NCBI GenBank assembly: GCA_018968865.1
Contig: JAGWZP010000016.1
Location: 1 to 16,842 of the forward strand
Direction of reading: 5' to 3'
Source of the DNA: Patescibacteria group bacterium
GTDB lineage: Bacteria; Patescibacteria; Paceibacteria; UBA9973; UBA2103
DNA: 16,842 bases
Shown here: in pieces, positions 8,732 through 15,579 of the stretch
How positions within the stretch are numbered: position 1 is the stretch's first letter
How the letters are laid out: every line of letters starts with the position of its first letter
The notes under the pieces: model-generated
What the model saw: the letters and a program-made list of their open reading frames with translations, nothing else
The model's database searches: none
What the model was told of the DNA's origin: nothing
Translations under genes and position numbers: made by a program

Positions 8732-8745
8732 TATACTGTTGAGCA
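8732..8745 (+). promoter_or_regulatory. Putative leaderless promoter of the pilus response regulator gene
   Basis: TATACT (8732-8737) overlaps the pilB stop region and ends 8 nt before the ATG at 8746. The element allows the regulator (and pilT/pilC downstream) to be transcribed separately from pilB. A TTGACG upstream is only 11 bp away and cannot be a normal -35. Confidence 0.5.
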
Positions 8746-9150
8746 ATGGCCTACCGCGTGTATCTTGTTGATGATGATAGATTTCTGCTCGACCTCTACG
8801 CGGTCAAGTTCAAGAGCGCCGGTCACGAAGTGACCACGTTCGGCAGCGGCAAGGAGCTCCTGACGGCTCTCCGGGGAAAGGAGGCGAAGGCGCCGGACGC
8901 CATCTTGCTCGACCTCATCATGCCGGATGTGGGCGGCTTTGAAGTGCTTGAAGCGATACGGAAGGAACGTCTCGCGCAAGGAACGAAAATTATCATCCTT
9001 TCGAACCAAGGGCAGGATTCCGATATCGAAAAGGCGAAAAAACTCGCCGCCGACGGCTATATCATCAAGGCATCCGCTATTCCCTCCGAAGTATTCGCTG
9101 AGACGCTGCGCACGATCGAGGGGGCTGCGCCCGATACGGAGAGTCATTGA
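8746..9150 (+). CDS. Single-domain CheY-like response regulator in the pilus cluster
   Basis: 134 residues forming one receiver domain. The acidic pocket is D9-D11, the phosphoacceptor is D56 in LLDLIMP, the switch residue is S in ILSNQGQ, and the conserved Lys is in GYIIKA. There is no output domain. It lies 14 bp after pilB and 1 bp before pilT, between the extension and retraction motors. By analogy with PilG/PilH, a phosphorylated form may set the balance of extension and retraction by binding a motor. Its kinase is not in this cluster. The histidine kinase at 747-2543 is a candidate because its tandem receiver partner shares the same SNxGQ signature. Confidence 0.9.
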   Translation: MAYRVYLVDDDRFLLDLYAVKFKSAGHEVTTFGSGKELLTALRGKEAKAPDAILLDLIMPDVGGFEVLEAIRKERLAQGTKIIILSNQGQDSDIEKAKKLAADGYIIKASAIPSEVFAETLRTIEGAAPDTESH

Positions 9151-9151
9151 T

Positions 9152-10216
9152 ATGGTGGCCGCCGACAAACGCCTCGGAGAGCTCCTCGACCTCGTTGTTG
9201 CCCAAGGGGGCTCAGATTTGCATATCTTTGCCGGCGGACCGCCGATGCTGCGCGTCTCGGGCGCGCTCATCCCGCTCTCGAAGTATCAGGCGCTCACGGG
9301 CGAGGAGACCGAAGCGATGCTCAAATCCATCGTCTCTCCGGACCGCTGGGATTCCTTTCACGAGAACCAAACTATCGATCTCTCGTATGCGCATAAGGCG
9401 GACGTACGCTTCCGCGTGAACGGGTACCGCGTACAGGGCGCGACGGCGCTCGCGCTTCGGCTCATACCGCGCGCGATCAACACCTTCGCCGAACTGAATC
9501 TTCCGCCTATCCTGGAGGTGTTCACCCAGCGCGAGCAAGGGTTCTTCTTGGTGGTGGGACCGGTGGGGCAGGGCAAGTCGACGACGCTCGCCACGATGAT
9601 CGACCGCATCAACGATTCGCGGGCGGAACATATCCTCACCATCGAGGACCCGGTTGAATATCTCTTCACGCAGAAAAAATCACTGATTCACCAGCGCGAG
9701 ATCCACATCGACGCGCCCGATTTTAAAACCGCGCTCCAAAGCGCGTTCCGCGAAGACGTGGATGTCATCATGGTCGGCGAGATGCGCGATTACGAGACCG
9801 TCTCGTCGGCGGTGACCGCCGCCGAAACCGGCCACCTCGTGTTCTCCACGCTCCATACCAACAACGCCGCGCAGACCATCGACCGCATCATCGACATGTT
9901 TCCGGCCGAGCAGCAATCCCAGGTACGGGTGCAGTTGGCGGGAAGCCTCGCCGGTATTTTTTCCCAGCGCCTCATCCCGCGGGTGTCCGGAGGACTCATC
10001 CCGGCCTATGAGCTTCTCATCAACAACAATGCGATAAGCACGCTCATTCGCGACGCGCGGACGCACGAAGTCAGCGCGGTCATCCAAACCTCGTCGCAGG
10101 AGGGCATGATCGACATGGACCGCTCGCTTGCGGAACTCGTGCGGAGAGGGGAGGTGACGGTTGAGCACGCGTTTGAGTACGCCATGGACCCAAAAACGTT
10201 CGAGCGCTATCTGTAA
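9152..10216 (+). CDS. pilT: Type IV pilus retraction ATPase PilT
   Basis: 354 residues from ATG 9152, preceded by GGAGAG (9138-9143) 8 nt upstream, the only good ribosome binding site in the pilus cluster. An upstream in-frame ATG (8927) would overlap the response regulator and is rejected. The N-terminal PAS-like domain has GGSDLHIFAGGPPMLR. The core has Walker A GPVGQGKST (136-144, with V and Q in place of the usual T and S), Walker B DVIMVGE (204-210) and the His box GHLVFSTLHT (227-236). The NNAISTLIRD and MDRSLAELVRRGEVT segments of PilT are also present. It disassembles the pilus for twitching or DNA uptake. The protein is full-length and all motor motifs are intact. Confidence 0.96.
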   Translation: MVAADKRLGELLDLVVAQGGSDLHIFAGGPPMLRVSGALIPLSKYQALTGEETEAMLKSIVSPDRWDSFHENQTIDLSYAHKADVRFRVNGYRVQGATALALRLIPRAINTFAELNLPPILEVFTQREQGFFLVVGPVGQGKSTTLATMIDRINDSRAEHILTIEDPVEYLFTQKKSLIHQREIHIDAPDFKTALQSAFREDVDVIMVGEMRDYETVSSAVTAAETGHLVFSTLHTNNAAQTIDRIIDMFPAEQQSQVRVQLAGSLAGIFSQRLIPRVSGGLIPAYELLINNNAISTLIRDARTHEVSAVIQTSSQEGMIDMDRSLAELVRRGEVTVEHAFEYAMDPKTFERYL

Positions 10217-10219
10217 CTT

Positions 10220-11425
10220 ATGCTGTTTAAATACCACGCCATCGATCAGGACGGGCACGAGCGCGATGGAACGATCGAAGCTCCGTCGCAGGACAGCGCG
10301 GTTTCCGCGCTCCAGCGGCGCAACCTCATCATTTCGGCGATCGAGTCCTCAGAAAAAACCTCGTGGCTTGAATTCGACCTGCCGTTCTTCGGCGGCATCT
10401 CGAATAAAGATGTCGTCATCCTTTCGCGCCAGATAGCGACGCTGTTCGAGGCGCAGGTATCTGCGCTCCGCGTCTTCCGGCTCCTGGGCGCCGAGGTCGA
10501 CAATAGGAAACTCGCGGCTGTTCTCTCCACGGTCGGAGATGACCTGCAGGGCGGGAGCCCCATTTCCAAGGCGCTTGCGCGCCATCCGAAAGTCTTCTCG
10601 GAGTTCTACGTGAATATGGTGCGCGCCGGCGAGGAATCAGGCAAGCTGTCGGAAACCTTCAGTTATCTCGCCGACTATCTCGACCGTACCTACGACCTGG
10701 TCAGCAAAGCCGAAAATGCGCTCATTTATCCGGTCTTCGTCGTGCTGGTGTTCTTCGGCGTGATGGCGCTCATGCTCACGCTCGTCATACCGAAAATCAG
10801 CGCCGTGCTCCTCGACTCCGGCCAGGCGATACCGATTTATACCGCCATCGTCATAGGATTTTCGAATTTCCTCGTTCAATACGGCATTTTCGTGCTCATC
10901 GCTCTGACCGCGGGCGCGTTCTATCTCTGGCAGCTCTCGAAGACCGAACACGGCGGTCTTGTGCTCGACAGCTTGAAACTCGGGGTTCCCTATGTCGGCG
11001 ACCTCTACCAGAAGCTGTATCTCTCGCGGATTGCGGACAATTTCTCCACCATGCTCCTTTCAGGAGTCTCGGTCGTTGAGGCGCTCGACATTACGGGCTC
11101 GGTCGTCGGCAATGCCGCATATAAAGTCGTACTCACGCAGGTGGCGAAGGACGTCAAAGGCGGTTCCTCCATCTCCGACGCGCTTGGCAAGCATCCGGAG
11201 ATGCCGGGCATTATGATCGCCATGACCAAGGTCGGCGAGGAGACGGGCGAACTCGGCAAAATCCTCACGACCTTGGCCAAGTTCTACAACCGCGAGGTGA
11301 CGAATGCCGTCGACACGCTCGTCGGCCTCATCGAGCCGATCATGATCGTCCTCCTCGGCCTCGGCGTCGGGACCCTCCTCGCCGCCGTTCTTCTGCCTAT
11401 CTACAATCTCGCGGGCGCCATCTAG
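10220..11425 (+). CDS. pilC: Type IV pilus inner-membrane platform protein PilC
   Basis: 401 residues, the normal family length. It has two T2SSF/GspF domains (about 70-195 and 270-395) and three membrane segments: about 172-195 (YPVFVVLVFFGVMALML), about 213-240, and near the C-terminus (IMIVLLGLGVGTLLAAVLLP). Domain signatures FVNMVRAGEESGKL-like and MIAMTKVGEETGELG occur at equivalent positions in each repeat. It forms the rotor-like platform on which PilB and PilT act to insert or remove pilins. It follows pilT by 3 nt and is likely in the same transcript. About 78 bp then separate it from the pilins, with a weak hairpin (GCCT/AGGC at 11458-11469). Confidence 0.96.
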   Translation: MLFKYHAIDQDGHERDGTIEAPSQDSAVSALQRRNLIISAIESSEKTSWLEFDLPFFGGISNKDVVILSRQIATLFEAQVSALRVFRLLGAEVDNRKLAAVLSTVGDDLQGGSPISKALARHPKVFSEFYVNMVRAGEESGKLSETFSYLADYLDRTYDLVSKAENALIYPVFVVLVFFGVMALMLTLVIPKISAVLLDSGQAIPIYTAIVIGFSNFLVQYGIFVLIALTAGAFYLWQLSKTEHGGLVLDSLKLGVPYVGDLYQKLYLSRIADNFSTMLLSGVSVVEALDITGSVVGNAAYKVVLTQVAKDVKGGSSISDALGKHPEMPGIMIAMTKVGEETGELGKILTTLAKFYNREVTNAVDTLVGLIEPIMIVLLGLGVGTLLAAVLLPIYNLAGAI

Positions 11426-11470
11426 TGCGTGATATCCACACCCCTCTTTCTCATAGGGCCTCTCTAGGCG

Positions 11471-11503
11471 TACAATTGAGCCATTAGCCGCATACCACAC
11501 ATT
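11471..11503 (+). promoter_or_regulatory. Possible pilin promoter (-10 TACAAT)
   Basis: TACAAT (11471-11476) lies 27 nt before the pilin ATG at 11504, so the 5' leader would be about 20 nt. No -35 or Shine-Dalgarno is evident. The pilC-pilin gap is the most natural place for a separate strong pilin promoter, but the match is weak. Confidence 0.3.
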
Positions 11504-11950
11504 ATGTACAAACATCGTTCCCAGGGTTTCACCCTTATTGAATTGCTCGTCGTCATCGCCATCATCGGCGTCCTGTCGGCCGTCGTCCTCGCTTCGCTCA
11601 ACACCGCCCGCTCCAAGGGCAATGATGCCGCCATTCAAAGCGACCTCTCGACCATCCAGACGGAGGCCGAGATTTATTACGGCGGCACCGGCGGGAATTC
11701 TTACGGCACCGCCGGCACCAGTTGCACCAATGGCGTCTTCTCCGATGCGACGATTGCAAAGGCAATCGCCGGCGCAAAGACCGCCAACGGGGGCAACAGC
11801 CTCGTCTGCAATAATTCGACGACCGCCTATGCTGTTTCGTCGAATCTGTCGTCTAATAGTTCGCGCTATTGGTGCGTTGACTCGACCGGCGGCTCGAGTA
11901 ATAGCACAACGGCGCTCGGTACGAATACCGTCTGTCCGGCGTCGAACTAA
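11504..11950 (+). CDS. pilA: Type IV pilin (major pilin candidate 1)
   Basis: 148 residues. The short positive leader MYKHRSQG is cut after G8, leaving mature F9 and the invariant Glu at +5 (E13) in FTLIELLVVIAIIG. The hydrophobic N-terminal helix serves both membrane storage and fibre core. The head is rich in Ser/Thr/Gly/Asn and has four cysteines, including the conserved YWCVDSTGG near the end, so two disulfides are possible. It is processed by PilD. The next gene is a second pilin only 11 bp away with nearly identical DNA for the N-terminal helix. Confidence 0.93.
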   Translation: MYKHRSQGFTLIELLVVIAIIGVLSAVVLASLNTARSKGNDAAIQSDLSTIQTEAEIYYGGTGGNSYGTAGTSCTNGVFSDATIAKAIAGAKTANGGNSLVCNNSTTAYAVSSNLSSNSSRYWCVDSTGGSSNSTTALGTNTVCPASN

Positions 11951-12085
11951 CCTTATCTCATATGAAATCCAATTCTCGGGGCTTCACGCTTATTGAATTG
12001 CTCGTCGTCATCGCCATCATCGGCATCCTCTCGGCCGTCGTCCTCGCTTCGCTCAACACCGCCCGCTCCAAGGGCAATGATGCCG
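11528..12085 (+). repeat. Near-identical 103-bp tandem copies encoding the pilin N-terminal helix
   Basis: Bases 11528-11630 and 11983-12085 differ at only three of 103 positions by my direct alignment, two of them synonymous. Identity falls abruptly after the shared AATGATGCCG, beyond which the two pilins are different. The pattern indicates a duplication followed by head divergence, or continuing gene conversion of the N-terminal part. Confidence 0.9.
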
Positions 12086-12459
12086 GTGTCAAGGCGAATC
12101 TCGACACGGTCGGTACGCAGGCGGCGCTCTATCTCTCAAATAACAGCAATTCTTATGGCGCGTTTGACAACGGCAGCGGTGCGGCCGCAGCCTGCCCCGT
12201 TCCGGGAACTGCCGGGGCGACGGTCTTCCAGGACGCGACTATAGAAAATGCAATCGCTTCGGCGCTCGTCGACTCGGGCGGCGGTTCGACCTCTTGTCTC
12301 TCAAACAGTACCGCCTATGCGGTGGCGGTGTCGCGGCCGGCAAATACCGGGACGACCACGTCCACCTACTGGTGCGTTGACAGCACCGGCGCACATTGCG
12401 GTGTCAGTTCAAATGCATTGACCGGCGCCGCGTGCGGCGCGTGCGTGACCACTCAGTAA
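11962..12459 (+). CDS. pilA: Type IV pilin (major pilin candidate 2)
   Basis: 165 residues. The leader MKSNSRG is cut after G7, giving F8 and Glu+5 at E12. The N-terminal helix is almost identical to the first pilin (SLNTARSKGNDA in both), but the head is different except for a few islands such as YWCVDSTG and a TAYAV segment. It has six cysteines, including a CGAC pair at the very end, against four in the first pilin. It lies 11 bp after the first pilin and ends 36 bp before a strong hairpin, so the pair probably forms one abundant transcript. It could be an alternative major subunit or a co-assembled one. Confidence 0.93.
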   Translation: MKSNSRGFTLIELLVVIAIIGILSAVVLASLNTARSKGNDAGVKANLDTVGTQAALYLSNNSNSYGAFDNGSGAAAACPVPGTAGATVFQDATIENAIASALVDSGGGSTSCLSNSTAYAVAVSRPANTGTTTSTYWCVDSTGAHCGVSSNALTGAACGACVTTQ

Positions 12460-12495
12460 GTCGCAAAGCGGGCTCACTCGCTTGGTGGTAGCTTG

Positions 12496-12529
12496 AGCAG
12501 AAGCCCGCGGGAGACCGCGGGCTTCTGCT
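12496..12529 (+). terminator. Strong hairpin, probable pilin-transcript terminator
   Basis: A perfect 15-bp stem, AGCAGAAGCCCGCGG (12496-12510) with its complement at 12515-12529, is closed by a GAGA loop of the GNRA type. It is the most stable structure in the window. There is no U-tract; the sequence goes straight into a promoter-like TATGAT. It may therefore stabilise the 3' end of the abundant pilin mRNA as much as terminate it. Confidence 0.7.
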
Positions 12530-12540
12530 ATGATGCGCGT
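12526..12540 (+). promoter_or_regulatory. Extended -10 promoter of pilD, leaderless, overlapping the hairpin
   Basis: TGC-TATGAT (12526-12534) fits the extended -10 pattern TGnTATNAT and ends 6 nt before the pilD ATG at 12541. The TGCT of this element is the last part of the terminator stem. Confidence 0.5.
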
Positions 12541-13311
12541 ATGCTTCCGCTCGCGTCCGTTGCATTATTTTTCCTCGGGGCAATCATTGCGAGTTTCGCC
12601 GGTGTCGTCGCGGGGCGCCTCAACACCGGCGAGAGTTTCCTTACCGGCCGTTCCCGCTGCGATGCGTGCAATGCGGAACTCCCGCCTTCCGCACTGCTGC
12701 CGGTCGTCTCCTATCTCCTCTCGGCGGGCCGCGCGCGGTGCTGCGGCGCCCGCCTCTCGCCTCGTGCGCCCCTCTCGGAACTGCTCTTGGGCGCGCTCTT
12801 CGTCCTTGCACAGGCGAAGCTTGGATTTGCTTCCGCTCTCCCGCTCATGCTCCTCTCCCTCTCGCTTCTCCTCGCGCTCGTGCTCTATGACCTTGTGCAT
12901 CAGATACTGCCGCCTCTGCTCCTCGCGGCATTCGTCGCGAGCGCGGCGCTCACCGGCTTCGTAGCCGCCCCGTCCGTGATGGAATTTTCATCCGTGATGC
13001 TTACGGCGCTGCTCATCGCGGGAAGCCTCGCGCTCCTGCATATCCTCTCGCGCGGGCGTGCTATGGGCTTTGCCGATGCGCCGCTTGCCTTCGGTCTCTC
13101 GCTCCTTGTCGGTTCGGCCGCGCTTCCCGGCTTCATGTTCTCGTTCTGGATCGGCGCCGTCGTCGGTATAGCCGTGTTGTTTAGGAGGCCGGTCGGCTCT
13201 AGAATGGGAGTTGAGGTACCCTTCGCGCCTTTTTTGGCTCTCGGCTTCCTCCTTGCGTACTTTACCCAATGGAACCCCTTCATCTTCATCGCAACTCTAT
13301 CCGGCAACTAA
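12541..13311 (+). CDS. pilD: Prepilin peptidase PilD (A24 family) with atypical motifs
   Basis: 256 residues from ATG 12541. A TTG at 12493 could extend it by 16 codons, but that stretch is the hairpin, and the membrane helix correctly begins at MLPLASVALFFLG. An N-terminal cytoplasmic loop has RCDAC (C40, C43), LLPVVSYLL and GRARCCGARLSPRAPLSELL, the family's methylation/zinc region. About seven hydrophobic segments follow. Catalytic aspartates are D117 in YDLVHQILP and D179 in GFADAPLAFG, matching the two-aspartate TFPP layout. Oddities: the second site is GFAD rather than GxGD, and the second Cys pair is AxCC rather than CxxC. The enzyme should cleave the G/A|F(Y) sites of all pilins in this cluster and N-methylate them. 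Confidence 0.9.
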   Translation: MLPLASVALFFLGAIIASFAGVVAGRLNTGESFLTGRSRCDACNAELPPSALLPVVSYLLSAGRARCCGARLSPRAPLSELLLGALFVLAQAKLGFASALPLMLLSLSLLLALVLYDLVHQILPPLLLAAFVASAALTGFVAAPSVMEFSSVMLTALLIAGSLALLHILSRGRAMGFADAPLAFGLSLLVGSAALPGFMFSFWIGAVVGIAVLFRRPVGSRMGVEVPFAPFLALGFLLAYFTQWNPFIFIATLSGN

Positions 13312-13964
13312 ACAGAGCCTTCACATTAATTGAGCTCATGGTCGTACTGGCGATCATTCTCGCGCTCTCGGTAGTCATATTGTCGAGCCAAAGCACCTTC
13401 AATAAAACGCTCGTTCTCGCGAATACCGCGTATGACGTCGCGCTCACGCTCCGCTCCGCCGAAACATACGGTCTCGGCAGCCGCGCCGCCGGCACGGTCG
13501 CCAACGCGGGATACGGCCTCCATTTCGAAAAAGCGCAACCCGGAACGATTACGCTTTTTGCCGATGCATACCCGGCTCCCTCAACGCTTTCCGTCTGCCA
13601 TCCCACCAGCGACGCTTCAGCGCCGGATGCGCGGCCCGGCAATTGCGTCTACGACTCGGCGCAGGGTGAAAAGGTTGTGGACTATACGCTGGGGAACGGC
13701 ATCACGGTCAGCGATTTTTGCGCCTATGCAGGCAGCTGGTCGTGCGCAAATAACGGAAGCCTGTCCTCGCTCGACATCATCTTTTCGCGCCCGAATCCCG
13801 AACCGCTCATCAGCACGAACGGATTGTATTCGGGGATAAACCCCCCAACGGCCGCGTGCCTGGTCATCCATTCGCCGCAAGGAGGCAGCCGGTTTATCTC
13901 GATCGGAGCGTCGGGGCAGATTATCGCCAATGCCGCCTCGGACCCCTCGTCATGCCATGAATAA
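13269..13964 (+). CDS. Minor pilin/pseudopilin, GspH/FimT-like
   Basis: 231 residues. The leader of 17 residues ends in R16-A17, followed by F18 and Glu at E22 in AFTLIELMVVLAII. Ala at -1 instead of Gly is tolerated by many prepilin peptidases. After the helix comes a region like GspH/FimT (DVALTLRSAETYGLG) and a beta-rich head with several cysteines. The C-terminal segment ISIGASGQI resembles the GspH fold's last strands. The ATG at 13269 lies 43 bp inside pilD; no later in-frame start precedes the leader, so the overlap is real. It begins a four-gene minor pilin block expected to form the pilus tip complex. Confidence 0.85.
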   Translation: MEPLHLHRNSIRQLNRAFTLIELMVVLAIILALSVVILSSQSTFNKTLVLANTAYDVALTLRSAETYGLGSRAAGTVANAGYGLHFEKAQPGTITLFADAYPAPSTLSVCHPTSDASAPDARPGNCVYDSAQGEKVVDYTLGNGITVSDFCAYAGSWSCANNGSLSSLDIIFSRPNPEPLISTNGLYSGINPPTAACLVIHSPQGGSRFISIGASGQIIANAASDPSSCHE

Positions 13965-14475
13965 CCATCGCGGATATACGCTCATAGAACTCATTATCGC
14001 GGTCGGCCTTTTTGCGCTCATCATGCTGCTCGCCTCCGGCGCGTACCTCATGATGATCAGTCTTTCCCGGCATGCGCAGGGCATCGCCACCGGCATCGAC
14101 AATCTTTCGTTCGCGCTCGAGACCATGACGCGCAATATCCGCACCGGCACGTCGTATAATTGCGGCGGCGTCGGGTATTGCACCAACGGCGGTTTCACGT
14201 TCTCGTTCAAAAATTCGAATAATCAGAACGTCACCTACAGTCTCGCATCGGCGACGATACAGGAGACGGTGAACGGCACGGCAATGGCGCTTACCGACCC
14301 TCCTCCCGCGATGACCATTTCCTCGCTCACGTTCTATACGTTCGGCACCAGCAAGAGCGACGGTCTACAGCCGCGCGTGACCATCATTGTCTCAGGAACG
14401 GTCACGTATGCGGCAGGGAAGAGCGAGCCGTTTACCGTCGAAACCGGCGCGACGATGCGCGGCACCGACCTATGA
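13957..14475 (+). CDS. Minor pilin/pseudopilin, GspJ/PilW-like
   Basis: 172 residues from ATG 13957. An in-frame ATG at 13930 is possible, but the later one gives a normal short leader (MNNHRG). Cleavage after G6 leaves Tyr at +1 (Y7) instead of Phe, with Glu+5 at E11 in YTLIELIIAV. The helix is followed by NLSFALETMTRNIRTGTS, the 'FALE.M.R.IR.A' type segment of PilW/GspJ, and a beta-rich head with CGGVGYC. The start overlaps the previous gene's stop by 8 bp (ATGAATAA). In secretion and T4P systems J/W subunits are part of the tip complex. Confidence 0.83.
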   Translation: MNNHRGYTLIELIIAVGLFALIMLLASGAYLMMISLSRHAQGIATGIDNLSFALETMTRNIRTGTSYNCGGVGYCTNGGFTFSFKNSNNQNVTYSLASATIQETVNGTAMALTDPPPAMTISSLTFYTFGTSKSDGLQPRVTIIVSGTVTYAAGKSEPFTVETGATMRGTDL

Positions 14476-15086
14476 GTATGGAAATCACAAATTTCAAATT
14501 ACAGGAGCCAAAGCGAGCTTTCACCCTTATTGAGACCATGATCGCGGTCGCCATCCTCACGCTCGCGGTGGCAGGACCTCTCTTCACGGCGAGCCGCGCG
14601 ATCGTGGCGGCCGCCACCGCCCGCGATCAGCTCACCGCTTCGTATCTCGCCCAAGAAGGCGTCGAATACGTGCGCGCGGTGCGTGACAATGCGTACCTCG
14701 CTGCTTACGGCGGCGCGAATGCGTCGAGCGTTGCATGGAGCAGCTTTCTCTCGACGATGTCGAGTTGCAATGCAACGTCGAACTCGGCCGTTGCCTGCGC
14801 GCTCGATCCGGTTGCGCGGGGCATGGGCGTCGGGAGCGGTTTCTCCCTCCAGCCCTGCACGATAGGCGCGTGCGCGCCGCTGTATCTCGCGAACAACGGC
14901 ACGACCAACTACTACACCACCAATCCAAATGCGAGCAACCTCATCCCGACGACGTCGTTCACGCGCACCGTCCAAGTGTTCGATGCCTCGGCCGCTGACG
15001 AGCGCGTCGTCTCGACCGTCTCCTGGAGCTACCATGAGATACCGTATTCGGTGACCGTGTACGACCACCTCACGCCATGGCAATAA
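14472..15086 (+). CDS. Minor pilin/pseudopilin, GspI/PilV-like
   Basis: 204 residues. The leader of 16 residues ends in KRA, then F17 and Glu+5 at E21 in FTLIETMIAVAIL. 'TLIETMIA' with Thr after Glu is typical of the PilV/GspI group, and the sequence SYLAQEGVEYVRAVRDN is a common signature in Patescibacteria PilV-like pilins. The head contains four Cys residues and Asn/Thr-rich loops. The start overlaps the preceding stop by 4 bp (ATGA). It would associate with the H- and J-like subunits at the tip. The first residues MSMEITNFKLQ give a slightly longer leader than usual; an ATG at 14478 (Met3) is an alternative. Confidence 0.85.
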   Translation: MSMEITNFKLQEPKRAFTLIETMIAVAILTLAVAGPLFTASRAIVAAATARDQLTASYLAQEGVEYVRAVRDNAYLAAYGGANASSVAWSSFLSTMSSCNATSNSAVACALDPVARGMGVGSGFSLQPCTIGACAPLYLANNGTTNYYTTNPNASNLIPTTSFTRTVQVFDASAADERVVSTVSWSYHEIPYSVTVYDHLTPWQ

Positions 15087-15574
15087 AACGCACACAACGC
15101 GGGTTCGCTCTGCTCATTGCCGTCATCTTCATGTCGGTGATGCTTAGTTTCGGCCTCGCGCTCGGTTCGCTCGGGTATAAACAGCAGGTGCTCGCTTCGT
15201 CGGCCATCGAGTCCCAATATGCGTTCTATGCCGCCGATGCCGCGCTCGAGTGCGCGCTCTACGCCGACCAGCAGCTCAACCTCTTTGTCCTTCCGGCGAC
15301 CCAGCCATCTTCCGCACCTCCCATTCCCTGCGACGGCTCTTCGGTACCCTATGCTTCTTCCGTCATTTCATATACCGCGGGGTCCAAATGGGTCGTCGCC
15401 GAGCGCCTTTCGCTCGATTCGGGGAAGCACTGTGCGGACGTGACGGTATACAAGCCCGCTCCCGGTATGGGAACAACCTATCTTTTTTCGCAGGGCTACG
15501 ACGTTTCCTGCGCTACCGTGGGTGCGCCGAACGGCGCGCGGTTCGTTTCGCGCGGCGAGAGTTCCCATTATTAA
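15077..15574 (+). CDS. Minor pilin-like protein, PilX/GspK-type
   Basis: 165 residues. The leader MAIKRTQRG is cut after G9, giving F10 in FALLIAVIFMSVML. The +5 position is Ile14, not Glu, as in the tip subunit GspK and unlike the other pilins here. The sequence SSAIESQYAFYAADAALECALY matches the 'S..A...AFYAAEAGLE.AL' pattern of PilX-like proteins. Lack of Glu+5 suits the first subunit of the fibre, because it has no neighbour above it to neutralise. The start lies 10 bp inside the previous gene. It ends the minor pilin block. Three cysteines (after the ECALY one) lie in the head. Confidence 0.83.
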   Translation: MAIKRTQRGFALLIAVIFMSVMLSFGLALGSLGYKQQVLASSAIESQYAFYAADAALECALYADQQLNLFVLPATQPSSAPPIPCDGSSVPYASSVISYTAGSKWVVAERLSLDSGKHCADVTVYKPAPGMGTTYLFSQGYDVSCATVGAPNGARFVSRGESSHY

Positions 15575-15579
15575 TAAGC

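Noticed and set aside
8927..9151. 75-codon N-terminal extension of pilT
   Set aside because: It overlaps the response regulator in another frame. ATG 9152 has a good ribosome binding site and matches the PilT N-terminus.
12493..12540. TTG-start 16-codon extension of pilD
   Set aside because: The extension is encoded by the perfect 15-bp hairpin and the -10-like element, and the family begins at the hydrophobic MLPLASVAL segment.
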